DNA of 64,000 nt from Desulfopila aestuarii DSM 18488 (GCF_900143695.1 NZ_FRFE01000015.1:82801-146800), one strand, 5' to 3'. Counted from the stretch's first letter, positions 1 through 10,073 are shown. Translations and numbers: made by a program. Notes: generated by a model from the sequence alone, not told the origin.

Positions 1-440
1 TTGCATCAGTTACGAGCTATTGAGACAAGGGATCGTCTTTTTAAATTTTATCCATAAAAACATGTTATTTGCAGATTAAACACTCTAAGGGAGGGAGAAA
101 GCATCATGTTGGAGTTGTGCAGAATATAGTCAGTATGGTATAAAGTTGGCGCTGGAGTGCGAAATCTATTCGGGGTCTTTTCACCATCTTTCGTAAATGA
201 AGTATTCCTACATTTTCGCAGCAAATCCATCGTTGTCAGTCATATAGACAAAGTGTCGCGATGTTTTTTTTAGAAAACTGCGACCGAGATATTTGAGCGT
301 ATCCTTTACAATCGTTGTTTTTTCATTGTCCCTGTAAACATTTCCAGGTGACCATCTATACCGACAACCTCCCACATTAACAAATACAGTCTCATGATTT
401 CACAACAGAAAATGCATTACGATATTTCCATGGGGTTGCC
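1..440. other. Upstream region of the BMP-type transporter operon, no gene seen
   Basis: AT-rich leader with stop codons in all frames at short intervals. A 60-codon minus-strand reading frame here has no family resemblance and no convincing ribosome site. A weak promoter-like pair (TTGTGC, then TATAAA at 139-144 with an 18-bp spacer) precedes the transporter operon by about 300 bp, but I cannot support it firmly. No riboswitch or terminator was recognised. Confidence 0.4.
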
Positions 441-1565
441 GTGCAGGAAGTAAAAAGCAAAGTCACCAGTTGGCTCATACCAATTGGTGCTGTTATCGCT
501 GCCCTTGCCCTAGGGGCGATCATGCTGCTGGCACTCGGTGCAGAACCACTGTCTGGTTACGCTACCATGTTCGGCGCCGCTTTCGGTAACCTCAAAGGTT
601 TATCAGCAACCGCCATGAAATCGATTCCACTCTTGCTGGTCGGAGTCGGCATCTGCATTTCGTTTCGTGCCAACGTCATCAATATTGGTGGTGAAGGTCA
701 GATGGTCATGGGAGCCTTGTGGGCCACGATAACCGCCCTGAGTTTTCCCCATCTGGATAGTCTTATGCTTGTCCCGCTGGTACTGCTGATGGGTATTCTC
801 GGCGGTGCGGTATGGGGTGCCATTCCCGGAGCGCTCAAGGCCTATTTCAATGTGAGTGAAATACTCTCCACTATCATGCTGAATATTGTCGCCGTTCAGA
901 TTATGAACTATCTGCTACGCGGCGTCCTTATCGATCCTGGAGAAATTGAGCGCGGCACCCGGATACCTCAGACCGCACGGCTTCCGGAAACAAGCGACCT
1001 TCCCCTGCTCTTTGAAGGGTTACGGGTTCACCTGGGCTTTGTGATTGCTCTTCTTGCCGCCTTTGCTGTCTGGGTGTTGCTCTGGCGAACCGCACTCGGT
1101 TTCAAGCTCCGTTCTGTGGGCTTAAGTCGTGAAGCTGCCCGCTACGCCGGTATCCCGGTCAAGCGCTCGATCATCACCGCTCTCGCCTTGAGCGGTGCCA
1201 TGGCCGGTCTCGCCGGCGCTATACTCGTTTTCGGCAGCGAGTCTCATCGCATGGTAACCGATGGTTCATCCACCGGTTTTACCGGCAGTGCCGGTTTTAA
1301 CGGCATTGTGGTCGCCCTTTTCGCCGGTTTGCATCCGCTCTGGTCCATCCCATCATCCCTGTTATTTGGCGGTATGCTGGTTGGTGCCAATGCCTTGCAA
1401 CGAGCTGCACAGGTACCATCGGCCCTCGTTATCGCCTTAAACGGCTTGATCGTCGTTTTTGTGGTCAGCTCAGAATTTTTCCGACGCAAGCTCCAGCAAC
1501 ACCATTCCGCTCGTCAAGCTATTGAAGAAGACAGCCGACTGACAGAGGAGAACGTTGGGTCATGA
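441..1565 (+). CDS. ABC transporter inner-membrane permease, BMP/nucleoside type (first permease)
   Basis: A 374-residue, very hydrophobic protein of the BPD_transp_2 family (the branch with YufP/BmpC and simple-sugar permeases). It should form half of the membrane channel of an importer. It has multiple membrane segments from residue 11 onward and the family hallmark loops rich in Gly/Ala around residues 240-260. The start is GTG at 441; the ATG at 430 is out of frame. The stop overlaps the next permease start by 4 bp (ATGA), so the two are translationally coupled. The four-gene set (two permeases, BMP binding protein, double ATPase) matches nucleoside importers such as Bacillus YufNOPQ/NupNOPQ and Treponema PnrA-linked systems. 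Purine or pyrimidine nucleosides are therefore the likely cargo, by inference. Confidence 0.85.
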   Translation: MQEVKSKVTSWLIPIGAVIAALALGAIMLLALGAEPLSGYATMFGAAFGNLKGLSATAMKSIPLLLVGVGICISFRANVINIGGEGQMVMGALWATITALSFPHLDSLMLVPLVLLMGILGGAVWGAIPGALKAYFNVSEILSTIMLNIVAVQIMNYLLRGVLIDPGEIERGTRIPQTARLPETSDLPLLFEGLRVHLGFVIALLAAFAVWVLLWRTALGFKLRSVGLSREAARYAGIPVKRSIITALALSGAMAGLAGAILVFGSESHRMVTDGSSTGFTGSAGFNGIVVALFAGLHPLWSIPSSLLFGGMLVGANALQRAAQVPSALVIALNGLIVVFVVSSEFFRRKLQQHHSARQAIEEDSRLTEENVGS

Positions 1566-2494
1566 ACGATTTTTTTTCCACCACTATCCTCATCGCCACC
1601 GTTGCCTCCGGTATCCGTCTTGCGACTCCATTTCTTCTCGCCTCGTTAGGAGAAGCCCTTGGACAGCGTAGCGGCGTCCTGAATCTGGGTGTAGATGGGG
1701 TCATGCTGATGGGCGCCTTTGTCGCCTATTTCGTTGTTCTTAAAACCGGCAACCCGCTCATTGGCGCTGCTGCCGGAATCCTGCTCGGCATGGTATTTGG
1801 GCTTGTTTACGCGTTTATCACCGTCAACCTCCATGCCGAACAGGGTGTGAGCGGCATCGGTATCTACCTGTTCGGACTGGGCATGAGCGATCTGCTTTTC
1901 CAGAAGCTGGTCGGTACACCACTACCGATTATGCCATTTCCCGAAATACATATCCCGTTGCTTGCCGATATTCCAATCATCGGGCCCATGCTTTTTACCC
2001 ACTCGCTTATCGTCTATGTCGCGTTCCTGCTGGTACCGGCCTTTACCCTGTTGCTCAACAGCACCACCTACGGCATGAATATCCGGGCAGTAGGTGAAAA
2101 CCCGGCCGCAGTCGACAGTCTCGGGGTCAGCGTCACCAAAGTCCGCTATTCCGCTATCATCATCGGCAATGGTCTTGCAGGACTGGCCGGAGCTGCACTG
2201 GCCATTGAACTCGGTATTTTTCAGCATAATCTGACGAACTCTATGGGATTCATCGCTATCGCGCTTGTCTATTTCGGGGCCTGGCGCCCGTTTGGGGTTA
2301 TGGCTGGTTCACTCATCTTCGGTATGGTGGCGGCTATTGTTCTACAAGGCAAGACACTCGGTATAATCCCTCGCAGCGCCTCAGACCTTGCGGCAATGGC
2401 GCCTGCTGTGATCACCATTTTCGCTCTTGTACTGGTCGCCAATCGCTTCAAACAGCCTGCTGCCCTCAGCAAACCATATGAACGGGGCAGATAA
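1562..2494 (+). CDS. ABC transporter inner-membrane permease, BMP/nucleoside type (second permease)
   Basis: A 310-residue hydrophobic protein, BPD_transp_2 family, the YufQ-like partner of the preceding permease. The two would form a heterodimeric channel. It shows the family motif region near residues 30-50 (GQRSGVLNLGVDG) where these permeases carry a conserved Gly/Asn-rich turn. A second conserved loop with GLAGLAGA lies around residue 205-212. It starts with the ATG of an ATGA overlap and ends 75 bp before the binding-protein gene. The C-terminal tail is basic and cytoplasmic. Confidence 0.85.
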   Translation: MNDFFSTTILIATVASGIRLATPFLLASLGEALGQRSGVLNLGVDGVMLMGAFVAYFVVLKTGNPLIGAAAGILLGMVFGLVYAFITVNLHAEQGVSGIGIYLFGLGMSDLLFQKLVGTPLPIMPFPEIHIPLLADIPIIGPMLFTHSLIVYVAFLLVPAFTLLLNSTTYGMNIRAVGENPAAVDSLGVSVTKVRYSAIIIGNGLAGLAGAALAIELGIFQHNLTNSMGFIAIALVYFGAWRPFGVMAGSLIFGMVAAIVLQGKTLGIIPRSASDLAAMAPAVITIFALVLVANRFKQPAALSKPYERGR

Positions 2495-2569
2495 GCACGT
2501 CGTCGCCATGAACACTATTCGTTTGTCGTTGTATCAACCGGTTTATAATCCAATAGAAAGGAGAACAGC

Positions 2570-3550
2570 ATGAATCCAGTACGCACTCTGAAAAAAGCCC
2601 TGATCGCCGCGGCAACTGTCGCCCTCTGCCTCAGTTCCGGCAACCTTTTCGCCGCTGGCAAGGTTCTGAAGGTTGCCATTATTGCGCCAAGTGCCAGCAA
2701 CGATCTGGCCTTCACCCAGTCCATCGTTGAAGGTATCAACGCCATCAAAGCAGAGCGTGAGCTTGATGTTGCCATAACCGACGGCACCTTCGTCGTCGAG
2801 GACGCTGCCGCTGCCATCCGGGATTACGCTGCAAAAGGCTATGACCTGGTTATCGCCCACGGTTCCCAATATGGTGGATCGCTCAAAGAGATAGCCAAGG
2901 ATTTCCCCAAAACCGCATTTGCCTGGGGCACCTCCGCCGACACCTTCGGAATGCCCAACGTCTCCTCCTATGAGGCTCACTCCGAAGAGGGTGGCTACGT
3001 CATGGGTATGATGGCTGCAGCCCTTTCGAAATCCGGATCTATCGGAGTTGTCGGACCCATCGAGGTTGGTGATGCCAAGCTGTATGTTGACGGCTTCGTG
3101 GCTGGTGCAAAGGCACAAAAAGCGGACATCAAGACCAACGTCAACTACATCGGTTCATTCAGCGATGTGGCCCTTGCCGCTGAAGCCGCCCGCGCTCATC
3201 TTGCCGTCGGTTCCGACGTACTGACTGGTACTGCCCAGATGGTAGTCGGCGCTGTCGGTGTCGCAAAAACCAAAAAGGCCGCCTGGTTCGGTACCCAGGC
3301 CAACCAGACCGTTCTGGCTCCGGAAATCGTCGTAGCCTGTCAGGTTTATAAATGGGAAGTAATTTTAAAGCAGATCCTGGCGGATATGGATCAGGGCGTT
3401 CTTGGTGGCAAGAAATACGCCATCAGCCTGGCCAACAATGGGCTTGTCATAGAATTCAACGACAAGTATGAACTGCCTGCCGACGTCAAGACCATTGGCA
3501 TGGATGCTATTACCGCTATCAAAGAAGGTAAGATCACCGTTTTGAAATAA
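2570..3550 (+). CDS. BMP-family periplasmic substrate-binding protein
   Basis: A 326-residue exported protein of the BMP (basic membrane protein/PnrA-like) family, which captures the ligand for the surrounding ABC importer. The signal peptide covers residues 1 to about 29 (basic MNPVRTLKK, hydrophobic core, cleavage near LFAA). Cys20 does not sit in a good lipobox, so a soluble periplasmic protein is more likely than a lipoprotein. The mature part begins KVLKVAIIAPSASNDLAF, the typical first strand and loop of the family. A strong AAAGGAG ribosome site lies 6 bp before ATG. It is followed by two strong hairpins before the ATPase gene, which would suit higher expression of this protein than of the ATPase. 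The ligand class is inferred from family only. Confidence 0.87.
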   Translation: MNPVRTLKKALIAAATVALCLSSGNLFAAGKVLKVAIIAPSASNDLAFTQSIVEGINAIKAERELDVAITDGTFVVEDAAAAIRDYAAKGYDLVIAHGSQYGGSLKEIAKDFPKTAFAWGTSADTFGMPNVSSYEAHSEEGGYVMGMMAAALSKSGSIGVVGPIEVGDAKLYVDGFVAGAKAQKADIKTNVNYIGSFSDVALAAEAARAHLAVGSDVLTGTAQMVVGAVGVAKTKKAAWFGTQANQTVLAPEIVVACQVYKWEVILKQILADMDQGVLGGKKYAISLANNGLVIEFNDKYELPADVKTIGMDAITAIKEGKITVLK

Positions 3551-3576
3551 TCGTTTCACCGTATCACACGCCCCAC

Positions 3577-3637
3577 CTCCTGCCGGTACTGGCAGGAGAA
3601 CCCCGCCGGGCCGAGACATTCAAGTTCCTCGGCCCGG
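3577..3637 (+). promoter_or_regulatory. Two consecutive perfect hairpins between binding-protein and ATPase genes
   Basis: CTCCTGCC (3577-3584) pairs with GGCAGGAG (3591-3598) across a 6-base loop. CCGGGCCGAG (3606-3615) pairs with CTCGGCCCGG (3628-3637) across 12 bases. Both are perfect and GC-rich, and neither is followed by a T-run. They are therefore more likely RNA-stabilising 3' ends or partial attenuators than full terminators. Such intercistronic hairpins are known to raise binding-protein yield relative to downstream transporter genes (as in malE-malF); the role here is inferred. Confidence 0.65.
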
Positions 3638-3692
3638 ACTATGCTGCCGGTCACTATGACGATTGGCACCTACGCTGTACAGGAAGATCACA

Positions 3693-5228
3693 ATGGAACA
3701 GAAAACAGCCCCCGTTCTTGAAATGCGCAATATCACCAAGCGTTTTCCCGGTGTCATTGCCAATGATAACATCTCACTCACCCTGCATCGAGGTGAGGTT
3801 CACTCGTTGCTCGGAGAAAACGGCGCGGGCAAAAGCACCCTCATGAACATCCTCTATGGGCTCCAACAGCCCGATAGCGGAGGAATATGGATGCACGGCA
3901 AGCCGGTCAGGCTCCAGTCACCCGCCGATGCCATCAAGCACGGTATCGGCATGATCCATCAGCACTTCATGCTGGTCCCGTCGCTCACGGTAGCCGAGAA
4001 TGTTGCGCTCGGTTTGCGTTCAAAGCGTCATCCCCTGACCAACCTGAAAACGGTGGCACACCGTATTCAGGAACTGTCGGAAAAATACCGGCTTCAGGTT
4101 GATCCAAACGCGTACGTCTGGCAGCTTGCCGTGGGTGAAAGGCAACGGGTCGAGATCATCAAGGCCCTCTACCGCGACGCCTCCATTCTCATTCTCGACG
4201 AACCAACTGCCGTACTTACACCGCCTGAGGTCGATGACCTCTTTGTTACCTTCCAGCAGATGGCCGCAAACGGTCGTTCCATGATCTTCATTTCCCATAA
4301 GCTTCACGAAGTGCTCCAGTTAAGCGATCGTATCACTGTGCTCCGCCACGGTCGGATTACCGGTGAAACGTTTCCCCAGGAAACCGATCGGCGGCAACTG
4401 GCCCAGATGATGGTTGGCCGTGAAGTACAGATGGCCCCCAATAAATCCGAGGTACGGCCGGGATCGGTTATGCTCGATATCGAAGGCCTTTTCGCGCCAG
4501 GAGACAGGGGTGGTGACGCGGTCCGCAATCTTCGCCTGCAGGTAAAAAGCGGCGAAATTGTCGGCATTGCCGGCGTCTCCGGCAATGGCCAAAGAGAACT
4601 CGCCGAAGCGATCAGCGGGCTCAGAAAACCTCGTGCCGGAAAGGTGCAGATCAACGGCACTGTGCTCCGAACCTCCTGCCCCAAGTCAGCCAGGAAAGCA
4701 GGCCTTGCCTATGTACCCGAAGAGCGTATGCGCGACGGGGCCATTGGAGATTTTAATATCAAGGAAAATTTGATTCTTCTTGATCATGGTGATACCAAAT
4801 TCTGCCGCCCGAGCGGTATGCTCCGTTTTGCAAAAATCAAGGAACACTGCAATCGACTCGTTGACGAGTTCAACGTGAAAACACCCGATCTTGAAACCCC
4901 GACCAAGCATCTTTCCGGGGGCAATATCCAGAAACTCATATTAGCTCGTGAACTTTCCGGCAACCCCAAGGTCCTGATCGCCGCCCAGCCTACACGCGGG
5001 GTGGATATCGGCGCAGCTGAATATATTCACAAACGACTGGCCGACGAACGAACGCGAGGCACAGCTACGGTGGTGATCTCCGAGGATCTTGACGAGATCA
5101 TGGCCCTTTCCGATCGTATCGCAGTCATGTACGAGGGGGAAATCATGGGCATCGTCGAACGTGACAATGCCAGTCGTGAAGAGATCGGTCTGATGATGGC
5201 CGGGGTGCAGCGCCTTAACGCTGCCTGA
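3693..5228 (+). CDS. ABC transporter ATP-binding protein with two nucleotide-binding domains
   Basis: Energises the nucleoside-type importer. It is 511 residues from ATG 3693, chosen because AGGAAG lies 6 bp upstream; an upstream in-frame TTG at 3663 would add ten unlikely residues. The first domain has Walker [10 protein letters not shown] at residues 41-49, a variant signature VGERQR and Walker [12 protein letters not shown]. The second domain has a degenerate Walker A ([10 protein letters not shown]), signature LSGGNIQK and a Walker B in which the usual DEP is AQP. One competent and one degenerate site is the rule for the RbsA/MglA/YufO class. It ends 12 bp before tex, so read-through into tex is likely. 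Confidence 0.9.
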   Translation: MEQKTAPVLEMRNITKRFPGVIANDNISLTLHRGEVHSLLGENGAGKSTLMNILYGLQQPDSGGIWMHGKPVRLQSPADAIKHGIGMIHQHFMLVPSLTVAENVALGLRSKRHPLTNLKTVAHRIQELSEKYRLQVDPNAYVWQLAVGERQRVEIIKALYRDASILILDEPTAVLTPPEVDDLFVTFQQMAANGRSMIFISHKLHEVLQLSDRITVLRHGRITGETFPQETDRRQLAQMMVGREVQMAPNKSEVRPGSVMLDIEGLFAPGDRGGDAVRNLRLQVKSGEIVGIAGVSGNGQRELAEAISGLRKPRAGKVQINGTVLRTSCPKSARKAGLAYVPEERMRDGAIGDFNIKENLILLDHGDTKFCRPSGMLRFAKIKEHCNRLVDEFNVKTPDLETPTKHLSGGNIQKLILARELSGNPKVLIAAQPTRGVDIGAAEYIHKRLADERTRGTATVVISEDLDEIMALSDRIAVMYEGEIMGIVERDNASREEIGLMMAGVQRLNAA

Positions 5229-5240
5229 TACCCACTAACC

Positions 5241-7382
5241 ATGACCACGCCAATGCAATTCGTTCAGACGATCTCCAAAGCTTTACAGCTTGAGGCAAAA
5301 GGGGTTGAGGGTGTTGTGTCCCTTATTGAGGAAGGATGCACTATCCCTTTTATCGCCCGGTATCGGAAAGAGGCCACCGGCTCTCTTGATGAGGTACAGA
5401 TCGCCGCTATCCGCGATGAATATACGAACCAACAGGAGATCGCTAAACGGAGAGAAGCAATTCTCAGCTCACTCCAGAAGACTGAGCAACTGACCCCAGA
5501 ACTCAAAATCGCCGTAGAACAGGCAACAACCCTGGCTACACTGGAAGACATCTACCTTCCCTACCGCCCAAAACGCCGCACCCGCGCTGCCATCGCCAAA
5601 GAGGCCGGGCTGGAACCCCTGGCTGACGCGATGTATAACCGTCCGGCGACCCCATTTTCCCTTCACGATTTTCTTCGCAGTCTCGGTACAGATATCAATG
5701 ATAACGACGCCCTGGACGGAGCCCGCGACATCATCGCAGAGCAGGTAAGTGAACATCCAAAGAGTCGGGAAGCTTTGCGAGAACTCTTTCGCCGGGAGAC
5801 GATGATCGGCGCAAGTGTCGTGGAAAAGAAACGTGACGAAGCCCAGAAATACCGCGATTATTTTGACTGGCAGGAATCTGTCAAAAAAGTTGCCGGTCAT
5901 CGATTGCTGGCTATGTTGCGAGGTGAAAGCGAAAAATATCTTACCCTCTCTTTTCGTCCCGAGCCAGCCAGAGCTCTGGAAATCCTCTACCGATTTCATA
6001 TCACACGAAAAACGGGTAACGCTGAACAGGTACGTCTCGCCATTGAAGACGGCTACCACCGGCTGTTGGCACCCTCTTTAGAAAACGAGCTGAAAAAGGA
6101 ACTCAAGGAAGCGGCCGATCGTGAAGCCATTGAGGTGTTCTGCAATAACCTCCGGGAACTGTTATTGGCTCCGCCCTTGGGCCAAAAAAGGGTGATGGCC
6201 CTTGACCCCGGCTTTCGCACCGGTGCCAAGCTGGTCTGCCTGGACGCTCAGGGCAACCTTTTGCATTCCACCACCATATACCCCACCCAGTCAGAACAGC
6301 AATTGGCTCGAGCTGCGGAAACGGTACAACGACTGGTACGCGAGTACCAGATTGAAGCTATCGGCATCGGCAGCGGCACAGCCGGACGCGAGACGGAAAG
6401 CTTTATCCGCGCACTCGGACTCTCGCCGGCCATCCTCATCACCATGGTCAACGAAGACGGTGCCTCAGTCTATTCCGCTTCAGAAACAGCACGCAAAGAG
6501 TTTCCTGAACTCGATCTCACAGTCCGTGGCGCCATCTCCATCGGCAGGCGACTTCAGGACCCGCTGGCTGAACTGGTGAAAATCGACCCGAAGGCCATCG
6601 GCGTCGGCCAATACCAACACGACGTCAACCAGGCAGCCTTAAAGCGCGGCCTCGACGATGTCGTGGAGTCATGCGTAAACAGTGTTGGTGTTGAATTGAA
6701 CAGCGCCAGCCTCGAACTCCTCACCTATGTCTCGGGTGTCGGACCTACCCTTGCAGCCAATATCATTGCCTACCGACAGCAGCACGGGCAATTCAAAACC
6801 CGTCGTGAACTGCTGAAGGTTGAGAGGCTCGGCCCCAAGGCTTTTGAACAGTGCGCCGGATTTTTGCGAGTTGCGGCCAGTTCCAATCCGCTTGATCACA
6901 GCGCAGTACATCCTGAGCGGTATAGTATCGTCACCCGCATGGCCAAAGACCTGGCCGTCTCCGTCGAAGAACTTATGCGGTCAGAGGAACTTCGAAAGAG
7001 CATCCGGCTGCAGGACTATGTGGACGGTTCCGCCGGTCTGCCGACCTTAATAGATATCATGGCCGAACTGGCCCGCCCGGGACGCGATCCCCGGCAATCC
7101 TTCTCAGTCTTCAGCTTTGCCGAAGGCATCAACACCATAGACGACCTGGTGCCCGGCATGCGCCTTCCCGCCATTATCACCAACGTTACCACCTTCGGGG
7201 CTTTCGCCGATATCGGGGTGCACCAAGATGGCCTTATCCATATCAGCCAGCTGGCGGATCGATTTGTGAAAGATCCGGCAGAGGTGGTCAAACCACGCCA
7301 GCAGGTGATGGTGCGAGTGCTGGAGGTGGATAAAGCCAGGAAACGGATCGCGCTCTCCTTGAAGAACCTGCCGGAAAAATAA
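5241..7382 (+). CDS. tex: Tex-family transcription accessory / RNA-binding protein
   Basis: A 713-residue cytoplasmic protein of full family length. Order: helical Tex N-terminal domain (residues 1 to about 200), YqgF/RNase H-like domain starting near residue 316 (RVMALDPGFRTGAK), helix-hairpin-helix motifs around 490-560 (YVSGVGPTLAANI), and a C-terminal S1 RNA-binding domain from about 637 (VTTFGAFADIGVHQDGLIHIS). Tex binds nucleic acids and acts with RNA polymerase in stress and toxin-gene expression in other bacteria. The start is ATG 12 bp after the ATPase stop, and no separate promoter is evident. The gene appears intact. Confidence 0.95.
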   Translation: MTTPMQFVQTISKALQLEAKGVEGVVSLIEEGCTIPFIARYRKEATGSLDEVQIAAIRDEYTNQQEIAKRREAILSSLQKTEQLTPELKIAVEQATTLATLEDIYLPYRPKRRTRAAIAKEAGLEPLADAMYNRPATPFSLHDFLRSLGTDINDNDALDGARDIIAEQVSEHPKSREALRELFRRETMIGASVVEKKRDEAQKYRDYFDWQESVKKVAGHRLLAMLRGESEKYLTLSFRPEPARALEILYRFHITRKTGNAEQVRLAIEDGYHRLLAPSLENELKKELKEAADREAIEVFCNNLRELLLAPPLGQKRVMALDPGFRTGAKLVCLDAQGNLLHSTTIYPTQSEQQLARAAETVQRLVREYQIEAIGIGSGTAGRETESFIRALGLSPAILITMVNEDGASVYSASETARKEFPELDLTVRGAISIGRRLQDPLAELVKIDPKAIGVGQYQHDVNQAALKRGLDDVVESCVNSVGVELNSASLELLTYVSGVGPTLAANIIAYRQQHGQFKTRRELLKVERLGPKAFEQCAGFLRVAASSNPLDHSAVHPERYSIVTRMAKDLAVSVEELMRSEELRKSIRLQDYVDGSAGLPTLIDIMAELARPGRDPRQSFSVFSFAEGINTIDDLVPGMRLPAIITNVTTFGAFADIGVHQDGLIHISQLADRFVKDPAEVVKPRQQVMVRVLEVDKARKRIALSLKNLPEK

Positions 7383-7565
7383 TAAACCTTCTTTATTGCA
7401 GAATCCTATTTTCAGAAAGCCTGGATCACTGGAAAGGGCGAGTTTTTGTTATCCATAACCAGCCAGCCAATTCAAGCAGGGGACATGAGGATTCCGACAG
7501 TCACTTTGCTCCGCGCATTTGCGATTGAATCATAGACCGTAGCCTGACATCAATATCGCGCTCTC

Positions 7566-7593
7566 TTGACCGCTTCCTTCATTATCTTATAGT
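7566..7593 (+). promoter_or_regulatory. Probable sigma-70 promoter for the small zinc-ribbon gene
   Basis: TTGACC at 7566-7571 and TATAGT at 7588-7593, separated by 16 bp, sit 54 bp before the ATG at 7647. This is the best promoter match in the 264-bp gap after tex. The rest of that gap shows no gene. Confidence 0.5.
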
Positions 7594-7646
7594 GATAGGT
7601 TGAGGCAGGTCCTCACCCCCTCATATCACCCATCAGGAGAGAGACT

Positions 7647-7853
7647 ATGGCACCCATGAAATGCCCGGACTGCGGATGTGAAAGTTTTTATGTGAAAGAT
7701 CCTGACGACCAGTTCAATATCTTCGAGTTCGACCTGAAAGAAGGCACAATCATTCCTCGCAGCGGCGAAGAAGATCAACTCAGTGTTGAGGAAGAGACCG
7801 AAACCTACTGTGAGAGATGTGCCTGGCACGATAAATTTAAGGCCCTGAAATAG
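7647..7853 (+). CDS. Small protein with two CxxC pairs (zinc ribbon-like)
   Basis: A 68-residue acidic protein with C6-P-D-C9 near the N-terminus and C55-E-R-C58 near the C-terminus, the arrangement of a one-zinc ribbon. The linker is rich in Asp/Glu. AGGAGAG lies 5-10 bp before the ATG and a promoter-like pair lies upstream, so it is probably a real single-gene transcript. No enzymatic motif is present. It could be a small nucleic-acid or protein-binding zinc protein, or a metal reserve; I do not recognise a named family. Confidence 0.65.
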   Translation: MAPMKCPDCGCESFYVKDPDDQFNIFEFDLKEGTIIPRSGEEDQLSVEEETETYCERCAWHDKFKALK

Positions 7854-8153
7854 CTTCCCCTCGCAGCTATACGGTCCAAGACGTAAAAAAAGCATCCAAA
7901 GTAATCGACTCGGAAATCAAGGGACAGCGCCGAATAGCATACAAGCTGTCCCTGGTTTCCGCTATCCGGATGTTTTCAACCTGCCCTGTTCCATCATCTG
8001 AACTCTCGCCTCCTCGGTGCAGGCAACCCCTCCAATCAGTGTACGGCATTTGCTTCCTTTCCGCCCTGAATATATACTTCAGCTAGAGCACTTGTTATTA
8101 CAATATATCTGATCGTCGCAGCAGCATAACCCGGTAAAGATTTGGGAGGATTT

Positions 8154-10073
8154 ATGACGCACATGAAATTGAATTTTTCCTTTCTTTCCCGGCTTCTCCT
8201 TGGCCTGTTATTCCTTCTGCCAGGAGTGTGTCTGGCTGCACCGTACAAAGTGCTGGTAGTTATGAGTTATGATGAAGAATATGGCTGGGAACAGGAAATC
8301 AGGGAAGGTATCGAAGCCACTCTGGGTGTGGTTTCGGAGATCAAATATGTCTACATGGATACCAAAAACCATTTAGACCTTGGCCCGGAAAAAGCGAAAG
8401 AAGCCTACAAGGCGTATACAGAGTTCCAACCCGATGGGGTAATCGCCGCCGATGACAATGCCCAGTCGATGTTTGTTGTCCCCTATTTGAAGGACAAAGT
8501 GGTAACTCCTGTCATATTCTGCGGTGTCAATGCCGATATCTCACTCTATGGATATCCCGCTTCCAACGTTTCCGGCGTAACCGAACGGCTCCATATCGGT
8601 GAATCGCTGGCCTTTGCCCAACAGCTCATCCCCACCATCAAGAAAGTGGCTTATATGCAGAAGGAGAGTCCCGCCGGTCAAGCCTCTCTGCAACAGTTTC
8701 TGAAAGAATCGGCAAACTATCCGGTCGAATCTGCGAGATTTCACCTTCCCAAAACCCTCATGGAGGCAAAAGAAATCATGGCACAGCTCAGAAACACGGT
8801 TGATGCCCTATTCTTTGAAACACTCGAAGGAATACCTGACGAAAAAGGATTTCCCTTAAACGACAGGACAGTGATACCCATTTTGGCGAAGATCTTCGGC
8901 AAACCAATCATTTCAAACAATCTCTATCATGTTGAGGACGGCACCCTCTGCGCTGTCATCAAGAGTGGACAGGAGCAGGGGGAAGAGGCCTCAAACAAGC
9001 TGTTGCAAGCCATGCGTGGCACACCAATGTCGGATATCCCGGTAACGGGAACCAAGAAAGGGCAGCCTGTACTCAATGTCACGGTGATGGAAGAGTTGGG
9101 AGTGAAACCAAAGCCCTTTGTTCTCAAAGGTGTGAAATTGATCCGGACCACGCCGAAATTCAAAGTCCTTGTGATAATGAGTTACGAAGAAGACTTTCCC
9201 TGGGATCTTGAGGTTAAGGAAGGCATTGAAGCGGGTCTTGGCGGATCCAGTGATATCACATATTTTTACATGAACACCAAAACAGATCTGGCTGGTGGTC
9301 AGGATAAGGCGCAGGAAGCGTATCAACTCTACCTACAATATCAACCGGATGGCGTGATCGCCTCGGATGATAATGCCCAGTCAATGTTTGTGGTACCCTA
9401 TTTAAAAGAAAAGGTTAACACACCGGTCATCTTCTGCGGCGTCAACGCCGAACCAGAGAAGTATGGCTATCCCGCTAAAAATGTATCCGGTATCCTGGAG
9501 CGGGGACATATCAAAGAGTCCATTGCGATGCTGCAGGAACTTCTTCCTGCTGTCAAAACAATCGGTTTCATGGCCAAAGAAAGTCCAACCGGCCGGGCTG
9601 TCCTTGAGCAAGCCCAAAAGGAGGCCGAGAACTATTCTGCCCATCCGGTCGCCTATCTGTATCCTAAAACCGTACAGGAGGCTGTGGATATGGCAGCAGG
9701 GCTGCGAGAAAAAGCCGATGTGCTTTTTGTCGCCACCATGGAGGGATTGACAGGAGCAGATGGCACCCCACGCCCTGAAAAGGAGATTATTCCTCTTGTG
9801 GCAAAGACGTTTGGCAAACCGCTTATTTCCGACAACATCTATGATATGAAATACGGCATGTTCTCCGCAATAGCGGTCTCCGGTCAGGAGCAAGGGTTGA
9901 AAGCTGCAAAATACCTCAAGAAAGCCATTCAGGGAACACCCGTGACATCACTCCCGGTCACCCGTAATGATCAAGGTCGAAGAATGATCAATGTGTCGGT
10001 GATGAAGGAGCTGGGAATCCAGCCAAAGCCCAGCGCCCTGATCGGAGTTGAGCTGTTCAAGACGGAGGAATAA
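8154..10073 (+). CDS. Internally duplicated PF04392-type periplasmic binding protein
   Basis: A 639-residue exported protein made of two full copies of an ABC substrate-binding domain in tandem. The signal peptide is residues 1 to about 29 (cleavage near CLAA). Copy 1 covers about 32-333 and copy 2 about 337-638. Both carry the block DDNAQSMFVVPYLK and VIFCGVNA in equivalent places, and both end with a VMxELG(V/I)xPKP segment. A normal family member is about half this length. ATG 8154 is chosen over the in-frame TTG at 8142 because GGGAGGA precedes it, although the spacing is tight; ATG 8163 is an alternative. No permease or ATPase is nearby. The stop overlaps the hybrid-kinase start by one base (TAATG), so it probably acts as a soluble co-sensor. 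The 300 bp upstream holds no gene that I can support. Confidence 0.85.
   Translation: MTHMKLNFSFLSRLLLGLLFLLPGVCLAAPYKVLVVMSYDEEYGWEQEIREGIEATLGVVSEIKYVYMDTKNHLDLGPEKAKEAYKAYTEFQPDGVIAADDNAQSMFVVPYLKDKVVTPVIFCGVNADISLYGYPASNVSGVTERLHIGESLAFAQQLIPTIKKVAYMQKESPAGQASLQQFLKESANYPVESARFHLPKTLMEAKEIMAQLRNTVDALFFETLEGIPDEKGFPLNDRTVIPILAKIFGKPIISNNLYHVEDGTLCAVIKSGQEQGEEASNKLLQAMRGTPMSDIPVTGTKKGQPVLNVTVMEELGVKPKPFVLKGVKLIRTTPKFKVLVIMSYEEDFPWDLEVKEGIEAGLGGSSDITYFYMNTKTDLAGGQDKAQEAYQLYLQYQPDGVIASDDNAQSMFVVPYLKEKVNTPVIFCGVNAEPEKYGYPAKNVSGILERGHIKESIAMLQELLPAVKTIGFMAKESPTGRAVLEQAQKEAENYSAHPVAYLYPKTVQEAVDMAAGLREKADVLFVATMEGLTGADGTPRPEKEIIPLVAKTFGKPLISDNIYDMKYGMFSAIAVSGQEQGLKAAKYLKKAIQGTPVTSLPVTRNDQGRRMINVSVMKELGIQPKPSALIGVELFKTEE

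Noticed and set aside
5469..6059. A 196-codon minus-strand frame within tex
   Set aside because: No family resemblance, no ribosome site, and it lies wholly opposite the conserved Tex protein.
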